From NCBI GenBank assembly GCA_901457705.2, contig LR590083.2, positions 2,170,597 through 2,234,596 of the forward strand: DNA of 64,000 bases. Direction: 5' to 3'. The notes under the pieces are model-generated. The model did not search any database. It saw only the letters and a program-made list of their open reading frames with translations, and had not been told where the DNA came from. Every line of letters begins with the position of its first letter. Positions within the stretch are counted from its first letter, which is position 1. Shown here in pieces: positions 30,439 to 40,958 of the stretch. The DNA comes from Beijerinckiaceae bacterium RH AL1 (GTDB taxonomy: Bacteria > Pseudomonadota > Alphaproteobacteria > Rhizobiales > Beijerinckiaceae). A program made the translations under genes and the position numbers.

Positions 30439-31641
30439 ATGGATGGCCAAGCAATCCGTGCGATCCAGGCCCTGCTCGAGCACGCCGTGCGATCGGGCGA
30501 GATTGCCGGCGCAGTCGGACTTGTCGCGAACGGCGACGATGTCGGGACCTTCACGAGCGGCTTCCAGGACATCGCCGCGCGGACGCCGATGCGCCGCGAC
30601 ACGATCTTCCGCATCATGTCGATGACGAAGCCGATCCTCGCCGCGGCGGCGCTGATGCTCGTCGACGAGGGCCAGCTCGACCTGGATGCGCCCGTCGATC
30701 CCTGGCTGCCCGAACTCGCGAACCGCCGCGTGCTGCGCGACATCTGCAGCTCGCTCGGCGACACCGTGCCGGCCAAGCGCGCGATCACCTTGCGCGACCT
30801 GCTGACGATGCGCATGGGGCTCGGCATGATCATGGCGCGTCCCGGCAGCTACCCGATCCAGACGGCCATGGCGGAAGCTGGCCTCGTGCCAGGAGCCGAC
30901 CAGCTTCGTTTCGGGTCCGACGAATTCATGGCACGCCTAGGCCGCCTGCCGCTGGCGGCGCAGCCCGGCGAGCGCTGGCTCTACCACACCCCCGCCGACG
31001 TCACGGCCGTGCTAATTTCCCGTGTGGTCAGCCGACCGCTCGACGATATTTTGCGCGAGCGCATCTTCGCGCCGCTCGGCATGCATGACACGGGCTTTCA
31101 TGTCTCGGCCCACAAGATCGGCAGGCTCGCGACCGGCTACATGAGGACCGGCTACGGGCTGGCCGTCGCCGACCCTGCGGGTGGCGGGGACTACGAGACA
31201 CCGCCGGCTTTCCCGAGCGAGCTCGTCTCGACGGTGGACGACTATCTCGCCTTCGCCGCCATGCTCGCCGCCGGCGGCCGCACCAAGCACGGCCGCTTTC
31301 TCGACGAGGCCTCGGTCGCGGCGATGTTCACCGATCACATCACGCCGGAGCAGAAGGCGCTCTCGCCGTTCGCGCCTCGGTTCTGGGACGAGAATGGCTG
31401 GGGGTTCGGCGGCGCCGTGACAACCCGGATGGGCGCCTCCGGCTTCCCGCCGGGCTCCTATGGCTGGGCCGGCGGCTACGGCACGAGCTTCATGATGGAC
31501 CCGTCGAGGCCCCTGATCGCCGTGCTTCTGACTCAGCGCCTCATGACGTCGCCCGACGACATGGCTCTGGCGATCCAGTTTCAATCGCTCGCGGCGGGCG
31601 GCCACGACAGCGATCATCGTCTCGTCCCAAAGCGCAATTGA
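30439..31641 (+). CDS. serine hydrolase, class C beta-lactamase / EstB-like family
   Basis: This 400-residue protein belongs to the beta-lactamase-fold serine hydrolases. The nucleophile is in the SMTK tetrad (FRIMSMTKPILAAAALMLV), and the YHTPADV segment gives the Tyr of the Y-x-N/T motif. GWAGGYGTSFMMDP near the end matches the third motif region. It lacks a signal peptide, so it is cytosolic and more likely an esterase or amidase than a penicillinase. The ATG at 30439 (GGGGGA upstream) was chosen because an in-frame TTG at 30394 lies inside the operator. It is probably repressed by the divergent MarR. Confidence 0.87.
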   Translation: MDGQAIRAIQALLEHAVRSGEIAGAVGLVANGDDVGTFTSGFQDIAARTPMRRDTIFRIMSMTKPILAAAALMLVDEGQLDLDAPVDPWLPELANRRVLRDICSSLGDTVPAKRAITLRDLLTMRMGLGMIMARPGSYPIQTAMAEAGLVPGADQLRFGSDEFMARLGRLPLAAQPGERWLYHTPADVTAVLISRVVSRPLDDILRERIFAPLGMHDTGFHVSAHKIGRLATGYMRTGYGLAVADPAGGGDYETPPAFPSELVSTVDDYLAFAAMLAAGGRTKHGRFLDEASVAAMFTDHITPEQKALSPFAPRFWDENGWGFGGAVTTRMGASGFPPGSYGWAGGYGTSFMMDPSRPLIAVLLTQRLMTSPDDMALAIQFQSLAAGGHDSDHRLVPKRN

Positions 31642-31665
31642 CATCCCTTGTTACGTTGATATCAA
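31638..31665 (+). promoter_or_regulatory. GST gene promoter with second copy of the MarR-type operator
   Basis: TTGACA (31638-31643), 16 bases, then TATCAA (31660-31665) forms a promoter like the one upstream of the serine hydrolase. TTGATATCAA (31656-31665) overlaps the -10, extended here to the 12-bp palindrome GTTGATATCAAC (31655-31666). The -35 hexamer overlaps the last codons of the hydrolase gene. Confidence 0.65.
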
Positions 31666-31687
31666 CTTAAGCAGTCATGAGGTCGTG

Positions 31688-32386
31688 ATGGGGGCATCTG
31701 TGGTCGAGCAACAGCGCGACGGCGCACGAAGCGATCACAAGCTGACGCTCTACGCGCATCCCTTCTCCTCCTACTGCCAGAAAGTGCTGGTCGCGCTGTG
31801 GGAGAACGATGTCGCCTTCACCTACCGCCACCTCGAGCACGAGGGCGTGGCCGAGGAGCGCGCGGCGCTGTGGCCGTTCGGGACGTTTCCGGTGCTCACC
31901 GACGGAGCCGAGACGGTCGCGGAGTCGACCATCATCATCGAGCATCTCGACATCCATCACCCAGGCCCAGTGCGCTTGCTGCCGGATGATCGCGCCCAAG
32001 CCCTGGAAGTCCGGCTGCTCGATCGCGTCTTCGATCTTTGGGTGATGAACGAGGCGACGAAGCCGGTCGTGGCGACGATGAAGTCCGACAGCCGGTGCGA
32101 TGAGATCTATGCGACGGCGCGTCGAAAGCTCGAGACCGTCTATGCCTGGCTCGAGACCCGGCTCGACGGCCGCACGTGGGCGGCGGGCGACGCGTTCAGC
32201 ATGGCCGATTGCGCGGGCGCGCCTTCGCTGTTCTACGCCGACTGGGTGCACGAGATCGCACCGCGGTTCGCGAACCTGCGCGCCTATCGCTCGCGCCTCC
32301 TCGCGCGTCCGTCCTTCGCACGCGCCGTCGAGGAAGGCAGGCCCTACCGGCATTACTTTCCGCTCGGCGCGCCGGATCGTGACTGA
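31688..32386 (+). CDS. glutathione S-transferase family protein
   Basis: This 232-residue protein has an N-terminal thioredoxin-like GST domain, KLTLYAHPFSSYCQKVLVALWEND, with FPVLTDGAETVAESTIIIEHLD holding the cis-Pro and the Glu-Ser that bind glutathione. The C-terminal helical domain includes WAAGDAFSMADCAGAPSLFYAD with the conserved Asp. The Ser-Ser-Tyr-Cys stretch suggests a Ser or Cys catalytic residue. GAGGTC lies before the ATG at 31688. It is preceded by its own operator-bearing promoter and followed by a PhnB-like gene 35 bases later, suggesting detoxification of a ligand sensed by the MarR. Confidence 0.88.
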   Translation: MGASVVEQQRDGARSDHKLTLYAHPFSSYCQKVLVALWENDVAFTYRHLEHEGVAEERAALWPFGTFPVLTDGAETVAESTIIIEHLDIHHPGPVRLLPDDRAQALEVRLLDRVFDLWVMNEATKPVVATMKSDSRCDEIYATARRKLETVYAWLETRLDGRTWAAGDAFSMADCAGAPSLFYADWVHEIAPRFANLRAYRSRLLARPSFARAVEEGRPYRHYFPLGAPDRD

Positions 32387-32421
32387 GAGCTTTTTATAAC
32401 GCGATCGACGAGGAGACATCG

Positions 32422-32898
32422 ATGTCGAAGGTCACCCCCTGCCTGTGGTTCGAGCACGATGCCGAAGCGGCGGCGCGCTTCTATTGCTCGCTCCTGCCCG
32501 ACTCGCATGTCGATCACGTGCAGCGATCGGCGACGGACACGCCGAGCGGCCCCGCCGGCAGCGTGCTGATGGTCGCGTTCACGCTCGGCGGCCAGAAGAT
32601 GCAGGCGCTGAACGGCGGCCGTTCCGAGAAGCCCAGCCAGGCGATCTCGCTCTCGATCAGCCGCGCCGACCAAGCCGAGGTCGACCATGTCTGGGACGCG
32701 CTCGCCGACGGCGGCCAGCCGATCCAGTGCGGCTGGATCAAGGACCGTTGGGGCTTCTCCTGGCAGGTCGTGCCGCGCGCCATGATCGAGCTTTTCGGCG
32801 ATCCCGATCGCGCCCGCGCCGGGCGCGCGATGAAGGCGATGATGGGCATGGTGAAGCTCGATATCGCCGCGCTGCGCGCCGCGGCGGATGCGGGCTAG
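32422..32898 (+). CDS. PhnB-like VOC superfamily protein
   Basis: This 158-residue protein is of the PhnB / 3-demethylubiquinone methyltransferase-like VOC type. It opens KVTPCLWFEHDAEAAARFYCSLLPDSHVD and continues with FTLGGQKMQALNGG and KDRWGFSWQVVPRAMIELF, the usual C-terminal signature. The metal-ligand pattern is incomplete, as in most PhnB proteins, and function is unknown. GAGGAGAC precedes the ATG. It probably shares the GST transcript and thus the MarR control. It is convergent with ccrM. Confidence 0.85.
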   Translation: MSKVTPCLWFEHDAEAAARFYCSLLPDSHVDHVQRSATDTPSGPAGSVLMVAFTLGGQKMQALNGGRSEKPSQAISLSISRADQAEVDHVWDALADGGQPIQCGWIKDRWGFSWQVVPRAMIELFGDPDRARAGRAMKAMMGMVKLDIAALRAAADAG

Positions 32899-32901
32899 GC
32901 T

Positions 32902-34965
<2,064 letters not shown>

Positions 34966-35056
34966 TCAGGGCGCTAGCCGAAAGGCGCGAATCCGCAGCC
35001 TTTGAGGCTCGCGCCGCCGCTGATAGACAGAACCCCAGACTTATCAGGAGCATGCC

Positions 35057-35545
35057 ATGGACGACGAGACGCTCGAAACGGCCGCCGAGCGACCGCGCCT
35101 GCCGTCCGCCGGGATGCCGGGTCCGTCCGCCCGAACGATCGACGAGACGGCCGGGCGCGATGCGAGCGAGCGCAACGGCATCTTCAGGAGCCTCGTCTCG
35201 GACGATTCCGACATCGCCGGCCTCGTCGCCTACTCGATCTACAAGCAGAACAAGCTCGACTGGCTGGCCGCCTTCGAGGCCGCAAAGGGCCGCGTGCCGA
35301 CCGAGGCGGAGCTCGCCTCCTACATCATCGGCGAGGGCACGCCGCGCCGCATCGCGACCTACCGCCACCTCGCCGAGGCCACGCTCTCCGGCAACGGCCC
35401 AGAAGGCACCGGGCACCGCACCCGCGCGTCGCTCCGCGACAGCGGCGGCCTGACGCCGCCGGCGATCGCCGCCTACGCGGTGATCCTGCTGGTGCTCCTC
35501 GTCGGCTTCTGGATCGCCCTGCATTTCATGGTGGCGACGCACTAG
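35057..35545 (+). CDS. conserved hypothetical protein with C-terminal membrane helix
   Basis: This 162-residue protein has a soluble N-terminal part with a conserved-looking VSDDSDIAGLVAYSIYKQNKLDWLAAFEA segment. A single C-terminal helix (AIAAYAVILLVLLVGFWIALHFMV) would make it a tail-anchored inner-membrane protein. AYSIYKQ-K-W is a motif I have seen in small uncharacterised proteobacterial proteins, but I cannot name a family. AGGAG lies before the ATG. Its stop codon overlaps the end of the convergent MFS gene by 4 bases. Confidence 0.65.
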   Translation: MDDETLETAAERPRLPSAGMPGPSARTIDETAGRDASERNGIFRSLVSDDSDIAGLVAYSIYKQNKLDWLAAFEAAKGRVPTEAELASYIIGEGTPRRIATYRHLAEATLSGNGPEGTGHRTRASLRDSGGLTPPAIAAYAVILLVLLVGFWIALHFMVATH

Positions 35546-36810
35546 GCGTCGCGGCGCTCGCGCCTCGACAGCAGCCGCGCGAGCGCGAGCCCGGCGAGGA
35601 TCAGCACGCCGACGAGCGCCATCACGCCGGTCCAGCCGAAGCGCGACCAGAAGATCCCGCCGACCGAGCCGAACAGGCTCGAGCCGGCGTAGTAGGCGAA
35701 GAGGTAGAGCGAGGCCGCCGCCGCGCGGTCCGTCGCGGCGCGCCGCGACACCCAGCCCGAGGCGATCGCATGCGCGCCGAAGAAGCCGCAGGTGAGGATC
35801 GCGATGGCGAAGATGGCGACCGGCAGGCTCGGAATCGCCGTCAGCGCGAGGCCGAGCAGCTCCAGCGCCATCGAGACCATCATCATGCGTCCGAGGCCGT
35901 GGCGGCCGCCGAGCCGGCCGATCCAGGCCGAGAACGGGCCGCCGAGGCTGTAGACGAGGAAGATCGCGCCGGCCCAGGCCTGCGACAGGTCGAACGGCGG
36001 CGCGACGAGGCGGTAGCTGAGGTAATTGTAGGTGGTGACGAAGCCGCCCATCAGCACGAAGCCGACAACGAACAGCATCAGGAGCATGGGATCGCGCAGG
36101 TGGCGGGCGAAGGCGCGGCCGAGATGCGGCAGCGACAGCCCCTGCTCCGGCTCGAAGCGCCGCGACGGCGGCAGCAACGCTGCGAAGAGGCCGGCGGCGG
36201 CAATGCCGAAGGCGCCGATGACCGCGAGCGAGAGGCGCCAGGACCCGGTCGCGTCCATAAGGACGCCGATGATCACGCGTCCGGCCATGCCGCCGTAGGC
36301 GTTGCCGGCGATGTAAAGGCCCATCGCGGCGCCGAGGTCGCGCGGATGCACCTCCTCGGCGAGATAGGCCATGGCAATCGCCGGCACGCCGGAGAGCGCG
36401 ACGCCGGTGAGGGTGCGCAAGACGAGCAGCGTGGTCCAGCCCGGCACCAGGGCGCAGGCGACGGTCAGCACGCCGACGGCGAAGAGCGAGACCGTCATGA
36501 TGGGCTTGCGGCCGTAGACGTCCGACACGCGGCCGGCGATGAGCATGGCGACCGCGAGCGTGCCCGTCGTGAGCGACAGCGACAGGCTGGCGACACTGGG
36601 CGACACGCCGAGATCGGCCGAGAAGACCGGCAGCAGTGGCTGCACGCAGTAGAGCAGCGCATAGGTCGAGAAGCCCGCGGCGACGAGCGCCGCCGTGACT
36701 CTCCGGAAGGCCGGCGTTCGGGCGCGCAGGTAGAGGTCGCGCGAGCCGGCGAGCGCGAGCGTCTCCGCCTCCTCGAGCGGCGTCTCGGTTGGCTCGTCCT
36801 GTCGATCCAT
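35542..36810 (-). CDS. MFS transporter (YnfM-like drug/solute efflux)
   Basis: This 422-residue protein has about twelve membrane helices in two halves. The loop 2-3 signature is GRVSDVYGRKPIMTVSLFAVG, helix 1 is AALVAAGFSTYALLYCVQPLLP (YnfM type), and helix 5 includes GLYIAGNAYGGMAGRVIIG, a drug/proton antiporter-like motif C region. The N-terminal 25 residues are acidic and cytosolic. The substrate is unknown; family members are assigned to arabinose, bicyclomycin-like or general drug export. It stands alone, next to folA on the same strand. Confidence 0.88.
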   Translation of the reverse strand: MDRQDEPTETPLEEAETLALAGSRDLYLRARTPAFRRVTAALVAAGFSTYALLYCVQPLLPVFSADLGVSPSVASLSLSLTTGTLAVAMLIAGRVSDVYGRKPIMTVSLFAVGVLTVACALVPGWTTLLVLRTLTGVALSGVPAIAMAYLAEEVHPRDLGAAMGLYIAGNAYGGMAGRVIIGVLMDATGSWRLSLAVIGAFGIAAAGLFAALLPPSRRFEPEQGLSLPHLGRAFARHLRDPMLLMLFVVGFVLMGGFVTTYNYLSYRLVAPPFDLSQAWAGAIFLVYSLGGPFSAWIGRLGGRHGLGRMMMVSMALELLGLALTAIPSLPVAIFAIAILTCGFFGAHAIASGWVSRRAATDRAAAASLYLFAYYAGSSLFGSVGGIFWSRFGWTGVMALVGVLILAGLALARLLSRRERRDA

Positions 36811-36854
36811 GCGGCGGGGTTTAGCGGCATCGCCGCCGTCGACACAATCGCCGC

Positions 36855-37409
36855 TCAGGCGGCGACGGATATGCGAACATAGTCGACGAACGTGCAGGCC
36901 GCCTCGTCGCCGGAATGACGCTGCGGGACGATCCGCGAGACCTCCTGCCAGGCCGCCGGGTCGATTGGCGGAAAGAAGGTGTCGCCGTCGGGCGCGAGAT
37001 CGACGAAGGTCAGCGCCAGACGATCGACTCGATCCAGCAGCGCCCCGAACAAGGCCGCACCGCCGATGAGGCTCACCGACGCCGCACCCATGGCCGCCGC
37101 CCTCGTTTGCGCGAGGCGCAGCGCGTCCTCAGGGCTGGCGGAGCGCCACACGCCTTGCGGAAGGTCGAGTGAGGGATCGCGCGTGACGACGAGGCTCTCG
37201 CGGCCCGGCAGCGGACGGCCGATCGAGTCCCAGGTGCGCCGGCCCATGATCATCGGCGTCCCCATCGTCAGCGCCCGGAAGCGCGCGAGGTCGCCCGGCA
37301 TCGTGAAGGGGAGGCCGCCTGCCCGGCCGATGGCGCCGTTGCGGGCAAGCGCTGCGACGGCGACCAGCGGCACGTCGTCTGTCGCGTTTTGCGACTCGTC
37401 GCGAATCAT
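36855..37409 (-). CDS. folA: dihydrofolate reductase
   Basis: DHFR reduces dihydrofolate to tetrahydrofolate with NADPH. This 184-residue protein has VAVAALARNGAIGRAGGLPFTMPGDLARFR, where the Asp in PGDLARF is the catalytic acid, then TPMIMGRRTWDSIGRPLPGRESLVVTRD, and SVSLIGGAALFGALLDRVDRLALTFV. LPFTMPGD replaces the common LPWHLPED. Three GANTC methylation sites lie at and just upstream of the start. thyA, the usual neighbour, is not in the window. Confidence 0.95.
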   Translation of the reverse strand: MIRDESQNATDDVPLVAVAALARNGAIGRAGGLPFTMPGDLARFRALTMGTPMIMGRRTWDSIGRPLPGRESLVVTRDPSLDLPQGVWRSASPEDALRLAQTRAAAMGAASVSLIGGAALFGALLDRVDRLALTFVDLAPDGDTFFPPIDPAAWQEVSRIVPQRHSGDEAACTFVDYVRISVAA

Positions 37410-37435
37410 CGGAGCTGAGCCTTTGCGGACGAGTC
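37393..37435. promoter_or_regulatory. cluster of three GANTC (CcrM) sites at the folA start
   Basis: GACTC (37393-37397), GAATC (37403-37407) and GAGTC (37431-37435) fall within 43 bases covering the folA start codon and ribosome-site region. At this base composition one GANTC per several hundred bases is expected. Methylation state by CcrM, encoded 3 kb away, could affect folA transcription. Confidence 0.45.
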
Positions 37436-37678
37436 GTCGCAGGCGCGTGCAATATCGCCATCACGAATATGCCGTCGCGGCTGAGCTAAACGGAAAATGT
37501 CCACAGATTTCAATGCCAAGATCACCGTCTCCTCGCGCTCTGCGAGACCAATTTGCCGCACTGCGAGGACAACTTGTTCGCCCTCGCGAAACCACCTTCG
37601 AATGCGCATAGTTTATGCATCATAGTCGCCAGGTCGCTGCCACGACGCAGCCGACGGCACAAAGGAATCGGGCGGGCC

Positions 37679-39616
37679 ATGGACGATTTCCTAGACTCCT
37701 TCTCGCGTAGCTACGACGCTCGTCGGGCGACGGAGATGTCCCTCAAGGACTACCTGGAGGGCTGCCGCGACGACCCGATGATGTACGCGAGCGCGACCGA
37801 ACGCATCCTCGAGGCGATCGGCGAGCCGCAGATGGTCGACACGGCGAAGGACGCGCGCCTCGGCCGCATCTTCATGAACCGCACGATCCGCATCTATCCT
37901 GCCTTCGCCGACTTCTACGGCATGGAGGAGACGATCGAGCGGATCGTCTCGTTCTTCCGCCACGCCGCGCAGGGGCTCGAGGAGCGCAAGCAGGTGCTCT
38001 ACCTGCTCGGCCCGGTGGGCGGCGGCAAGTCCTCGCTCGCCGAGCGGCTGAAGGCGCTGATGGAGCGCTTCCCGATCTACGCGCTGAAGGCCGGCGACGA
38101 CGTCTCGCCGGTGTTCGAGAGCCCGCTCGGCCTGTTCGATCCCGAGCACTACGCCCCCGAGCTCGAGAAGCGCTACGGCATCCCGCGCCGACGGCTGAAC
38201 GGGCTGATGAGCCCCTGGTGCCTCAAGCGCCTCGACGAGTTCCACGGCGACATCACCAAGTTCAAGGTGGTGAAGCTCAACCCGTCAAGGCTGCGCCAGA
38301 TCGCGATCTCGAAGACCGAGCCCGGCGACGAGAACAACCAGGACATCTCCTCGCTCGTCGGCAAGGTCGACATCCGCAAGCTCGAGACGCTGTCCCAGAA
38401 CGACCCCGACGCGTACTCCTACTCCGGCGGCCTCAATCGCGCGAACCAGGGCATGCTCGAGTTCGTCGAGATGTTCAAGGCGCCGATCAAGATGCTGCAC
38501 CCGCTGCTGACGGCGACGCAGGAAGGCAACTACGTCGGCACCGAGAACATCGGCGCGATCCCGTTCAACGGGATCATCATGGCGCACTCCAACGAGTCGG
38601 AGTGGCAGAGCTTCCGCGGCAACAAGAACAACGAAGCCTTCATCGACCGTATCTACGTGATCAAGGTGCCCTACTGCGTGCGCGTCACGGAGGAGGAGCT
38701 GATCTACGACAAGCTCATCCAGGGCTCGGAACTGGCAGGTGCGCCCTGCGCACCGGGCACGCTGGAGATGCTGGCGCGCTTCTCCGTGCTGTCGCGCCTG
38801 CGCGAGCACGAGAACTCCAACCTCTACGCCAAGATGCGCGTCTACGACGGCGAGAGCCTGCGCGAGGTCGACCCGCGCGCCCGCTCGATGCAGGAGTACC
38901 GCGACACGGCCGGCGTCGACGAGGGGATGGACGGCATCTCGACGCGCTTTGCGTTCAAGGTGCTGGCCGCGACGTTCAACCACGACACGCTCGAGGTCGT
39001 CGCCGATCCCGTGCACCTCATGTACGTGCTGGAGCAGTCGATCCGCCGCGAGCAGCTGCCGGCCGACACCGAGAAGCGCTACCTCGAGTTCATCAAGGCC
39101 GAGCTTGCGCCGCGCTACGCCGAGTTCATCGGCCACGAGATCCAGAAGGCCTACCTCGAATCCTACCAGGACTACGGTCAGAACATGTTCGACCGCTACG
39201 TCGACTACGCCGACGCCTGGATCGAGGACCAGGACTTCAAGGACCCCGACACCGGGCAGCTCCTCAACCGCGAGCTGCTCAATCAGGAATTGACGAAGAT
39301 CGAGAAACCCGCTGGGATCGCCAATCCGAAGGATTTCCGCAACGAGGTCGTGAAGTTCTCGCTGCGGTCCCGTGCCCAGAACGCCGGCAAAAACCCGTCA
39401 TGGACGAGCTACGAGAAGATCCGCGAGGTCATCGAGCGACGCATGTTCTCGCAGGTCGAGGACTTGCTGCCGGTGATCAGCTTCACCTCGAAGCGCGACA
39501 GCGAGACGGAGAAGAAGCACACCGAGTTCGTCGAGCGCATGGTGGCGCGCGGCTATACCGAGCGTCAGGTCCGGCGGCTCGTCGAATGGTACATGCGGGC
39601 GAAGCAGGCCGGTTGA
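37679..39616 (+). CDS. prkA: PrkA family serine protein kinase / AAA+ protein
   Basis: This 645-residue protein has an N-terminal AAA-like PrkA domain with Walker A GPVGGGKSS at about 111-119, and a C-terminal PrkA kinase-like domain. Characteristic segments include MSLKDYLEGCRDDPMMYASATERIL and RIYPAFADFYGMEETIERIV. In E. coli the homologue YeaG, with YeaH, acts in stationary-phase and nitrogen-starvation responses; kinase versus protease activity is still debated for the family. It starts the three-gene unit with yeaH (22 bases downstream) and spoVR. GANTC sites at 37665 and 37694 flank the start. Confidence 0.95.
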   Translation: MDDFLDSFSRSYDARRATEMSLKDYLEGCRDDPMMYASATERILEAIGEPQMVDTAKDARLGRIFMNRTIRIYPAFADFYGMEETIERIVSFFRHAAQGLEERKQVLYLLGPVGGGKSSLAERLKALMERFPIYALKAGDDVSPVFESPLGLFDPEHYAPELEKRYGIPRRRLNGLMSPWCLKRLDEFHGDITKFKVVKLNPSRLRQIAISKTEPGDENNQDISSLVGKVDIRKLETLSQNDPDAYSYSGGLNRANQGMLEFVEMFKAPIKMLHPLLTATQEGNYVGTENIGAIPFNGIIMAHSNESEWQSFRGNKNNEAFIDRIYVIKVPYCVRVTEEELIYDKLIQGSELAGAPCAPGTLEMLARFSVLSRLREHENSNLYAKMRVYDGESLREVDPRARSMQEYRDTAGVDEGMDGISTRFAFKVLAATFNHDTLEVVADPVHLMYVLEQSIRREQLPADTEKRYLEFIKAELAPRYAEFIGHEIQKAYLESYQDYGQNMFDRYVDYADAWIEDQDFKDPDTGQLLNRELLNQELTKIEKPAGIANPKDFRNEVVKFSLRSRAQNAGKNPSWTSYEKIREVIERRMFSQVEDLLPVISFTSKRDSETEKKHTEFVERMVARGYTERQVRRLVEWYMRAKQAG

Positions 39617-39638
39617 CGACCTGCACCCGGGGGGCGGC

Positions 39639-40958
39639 ATGAATCTCATCGATCGACGTCTCAACCCCGGCGGCAAGAGCCTGGAAAACCGGCAGCGGTT
39701 CCTGCGGCGGGCTCGCGCCCTGGTGAAGCAGGCGGTGCAGTCGAATGCCAAGGACCGCTCGCTGAAGGACTTCGACCAGGGCGGTGAGGTCACGATCTCG
39801 ACCGACACGCTGCGCGAGCCGCGTTTCCACCGCGCGTCCTCGGGCGGCGTCCGCGAAGGCCTGCTGCCCGGCAACAAGAAGTACCTGCAGGGCGACCGCA
39901 TCCCGAAGGAGAAGCAGGGCTCCGGCAGCGGCTCGGAGGGGTCGGACGGCGGCAAGGGCGAGGACGACTTCCGCTTCGCCCTCTCGCAGGACGAGTACCT
40001 CGACCTCTTCTTCGAGGATCTCGAGCTGCCCGACCTCGCCAAGACGACGCTCGCCAAGACCGAGAGCTTCTCGCTGACCCGGGCCGGCTACTCGACGTCG
40101 GGCTCGCCGGCCAACCTCTCGGTCAACCGCACGATGCGCAACTCGATGTCGCGTCGCATCGCGCTGCGCCGACCGTCGGCCGACCGCATCGCAACGCTCG
40201 AGGCCGAGATCGAGGCGCTGGAGAAGAACGGCGCGACCTTCGACGAGCTGGAGGCGCTGCGCACGCATCTCGAATTGCTGACGCGCCGCTCGAAGCGCGT
40301 GCCGTTCATCGATCCGATCGACATCCGCTACCGCCGCTTCCAGCCGGTGCCGAAGCCGGTGTCGCAGGCCGTCATGTTCTGCCTGATGGACACGTCGGCC
40401 TCGATGACCGAGCACATGAAGGACGTCGCCAAGCGCTTCTTCGCCCTGCTCTACATCTTCCTGAAGCGGCGCTACCGCCACGTCGACATCGTCTTCATCC
40501 GCCACACGCACGAGGCCGAGGAAGTCGACGAGGACACGTTCTTCCACTCGCCCGAGACGGGTGGCACGCTGGTCTCCTCGGCGCTCGACGAGATGATGCG
40601 CGTCGTGCACCAGCGCTACCCGCGCGAGGACTGGAACATCTACGCGGCGCAGGCGTCGGACGGCGACAATTCCTCGCGCGACGGCGAGCGCACGCTGCAC
40701 CTGATGCGCCAGGCAATCCTGCCGATTTCGCAATATTTCGCCTATCTCGAGGTCGGATCCGAGCACGAGCGCGCTTCCGTCGGCTTCCTGTCGCGCGCCT
40801 CCGATCTCTGGCGCACCTACGAGACCTTGAAGGACGGGCACCCAAACTTCGCGATGCGGCGCGTGTCGCACCGCAACGAGATCTATCCCGTGTTCCGCGA
40901 CCTCTTCGAGCGCAAGCAGCCCGGCGGCGCCTCGACGCCGGCGAAGGAAAGCGCATGA
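39639..40958 (+). CDS. yeaH: YeaH/YhbH family protein (DUF444)
   Basis: This 439-residue protein of the DUF444 family is the constant partner of PrkA. MNLIDRRLNPGGKSLENRQRFLRRAR is the typical start, DFRFALSQDEYLDLFFEDLELPDL lies mid-protein, and the C-terminal half is a von Willebrand A-like domain with the MIDAS sequence MDTSASMTEHMKDVAKRFF. A low-complexity Ser/Gly stretch (GSGSEGSDGGKG, about 90-105) joins the parts. It probably handles or scaffolds a PrkA substrate. Its stop codon overlaps the spoVR start by 4 bases. Confidence 0.94.
   Translation: MNLIDRRLNPGGKSLENRQRFLRRARALVKQAVQSNAKDRSLKDFDQGGEVTISTDTLREPRFHRASSGGVREGLLPGNKKYLQGDRIPKEKQGSGSGSEGSDGGKGEDDFRFALSQDEYLDLFFEDLELPDLAKTTLAKTESFSLTRAGYSTSGSPANLSVNRTMRNSMSRRIALRRPSADRIATLEAEIEALEKNGATFDELEALRTHLELLTRRSKRVPFIDPIDIRYRRFQPVPKPVSQAVMFCLMDTSASMTEHMKDVAKRFFALLYIFLKRRYRHVDIVFIRHTHEAEEVDEDTFFHSPETGGTLVSSALDEMMRVVHQRYPREDWNIYAAQASDGDNSSRDGERTLHLMRQAILPISQYFAYLEVGSEHERASVGFLSRASDLWRTYETLKDGHPNFAMRRVSHRNEIYPVFRDLFERKQPGGASTPAKESA

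Noticed and set aside
29935-32898. Recent horizontal acquisition of the MarR cluster
   Set aside because: Base composition and codon use match the flanking genes, and no integrase, tRNA junction or direct repeats are seen.
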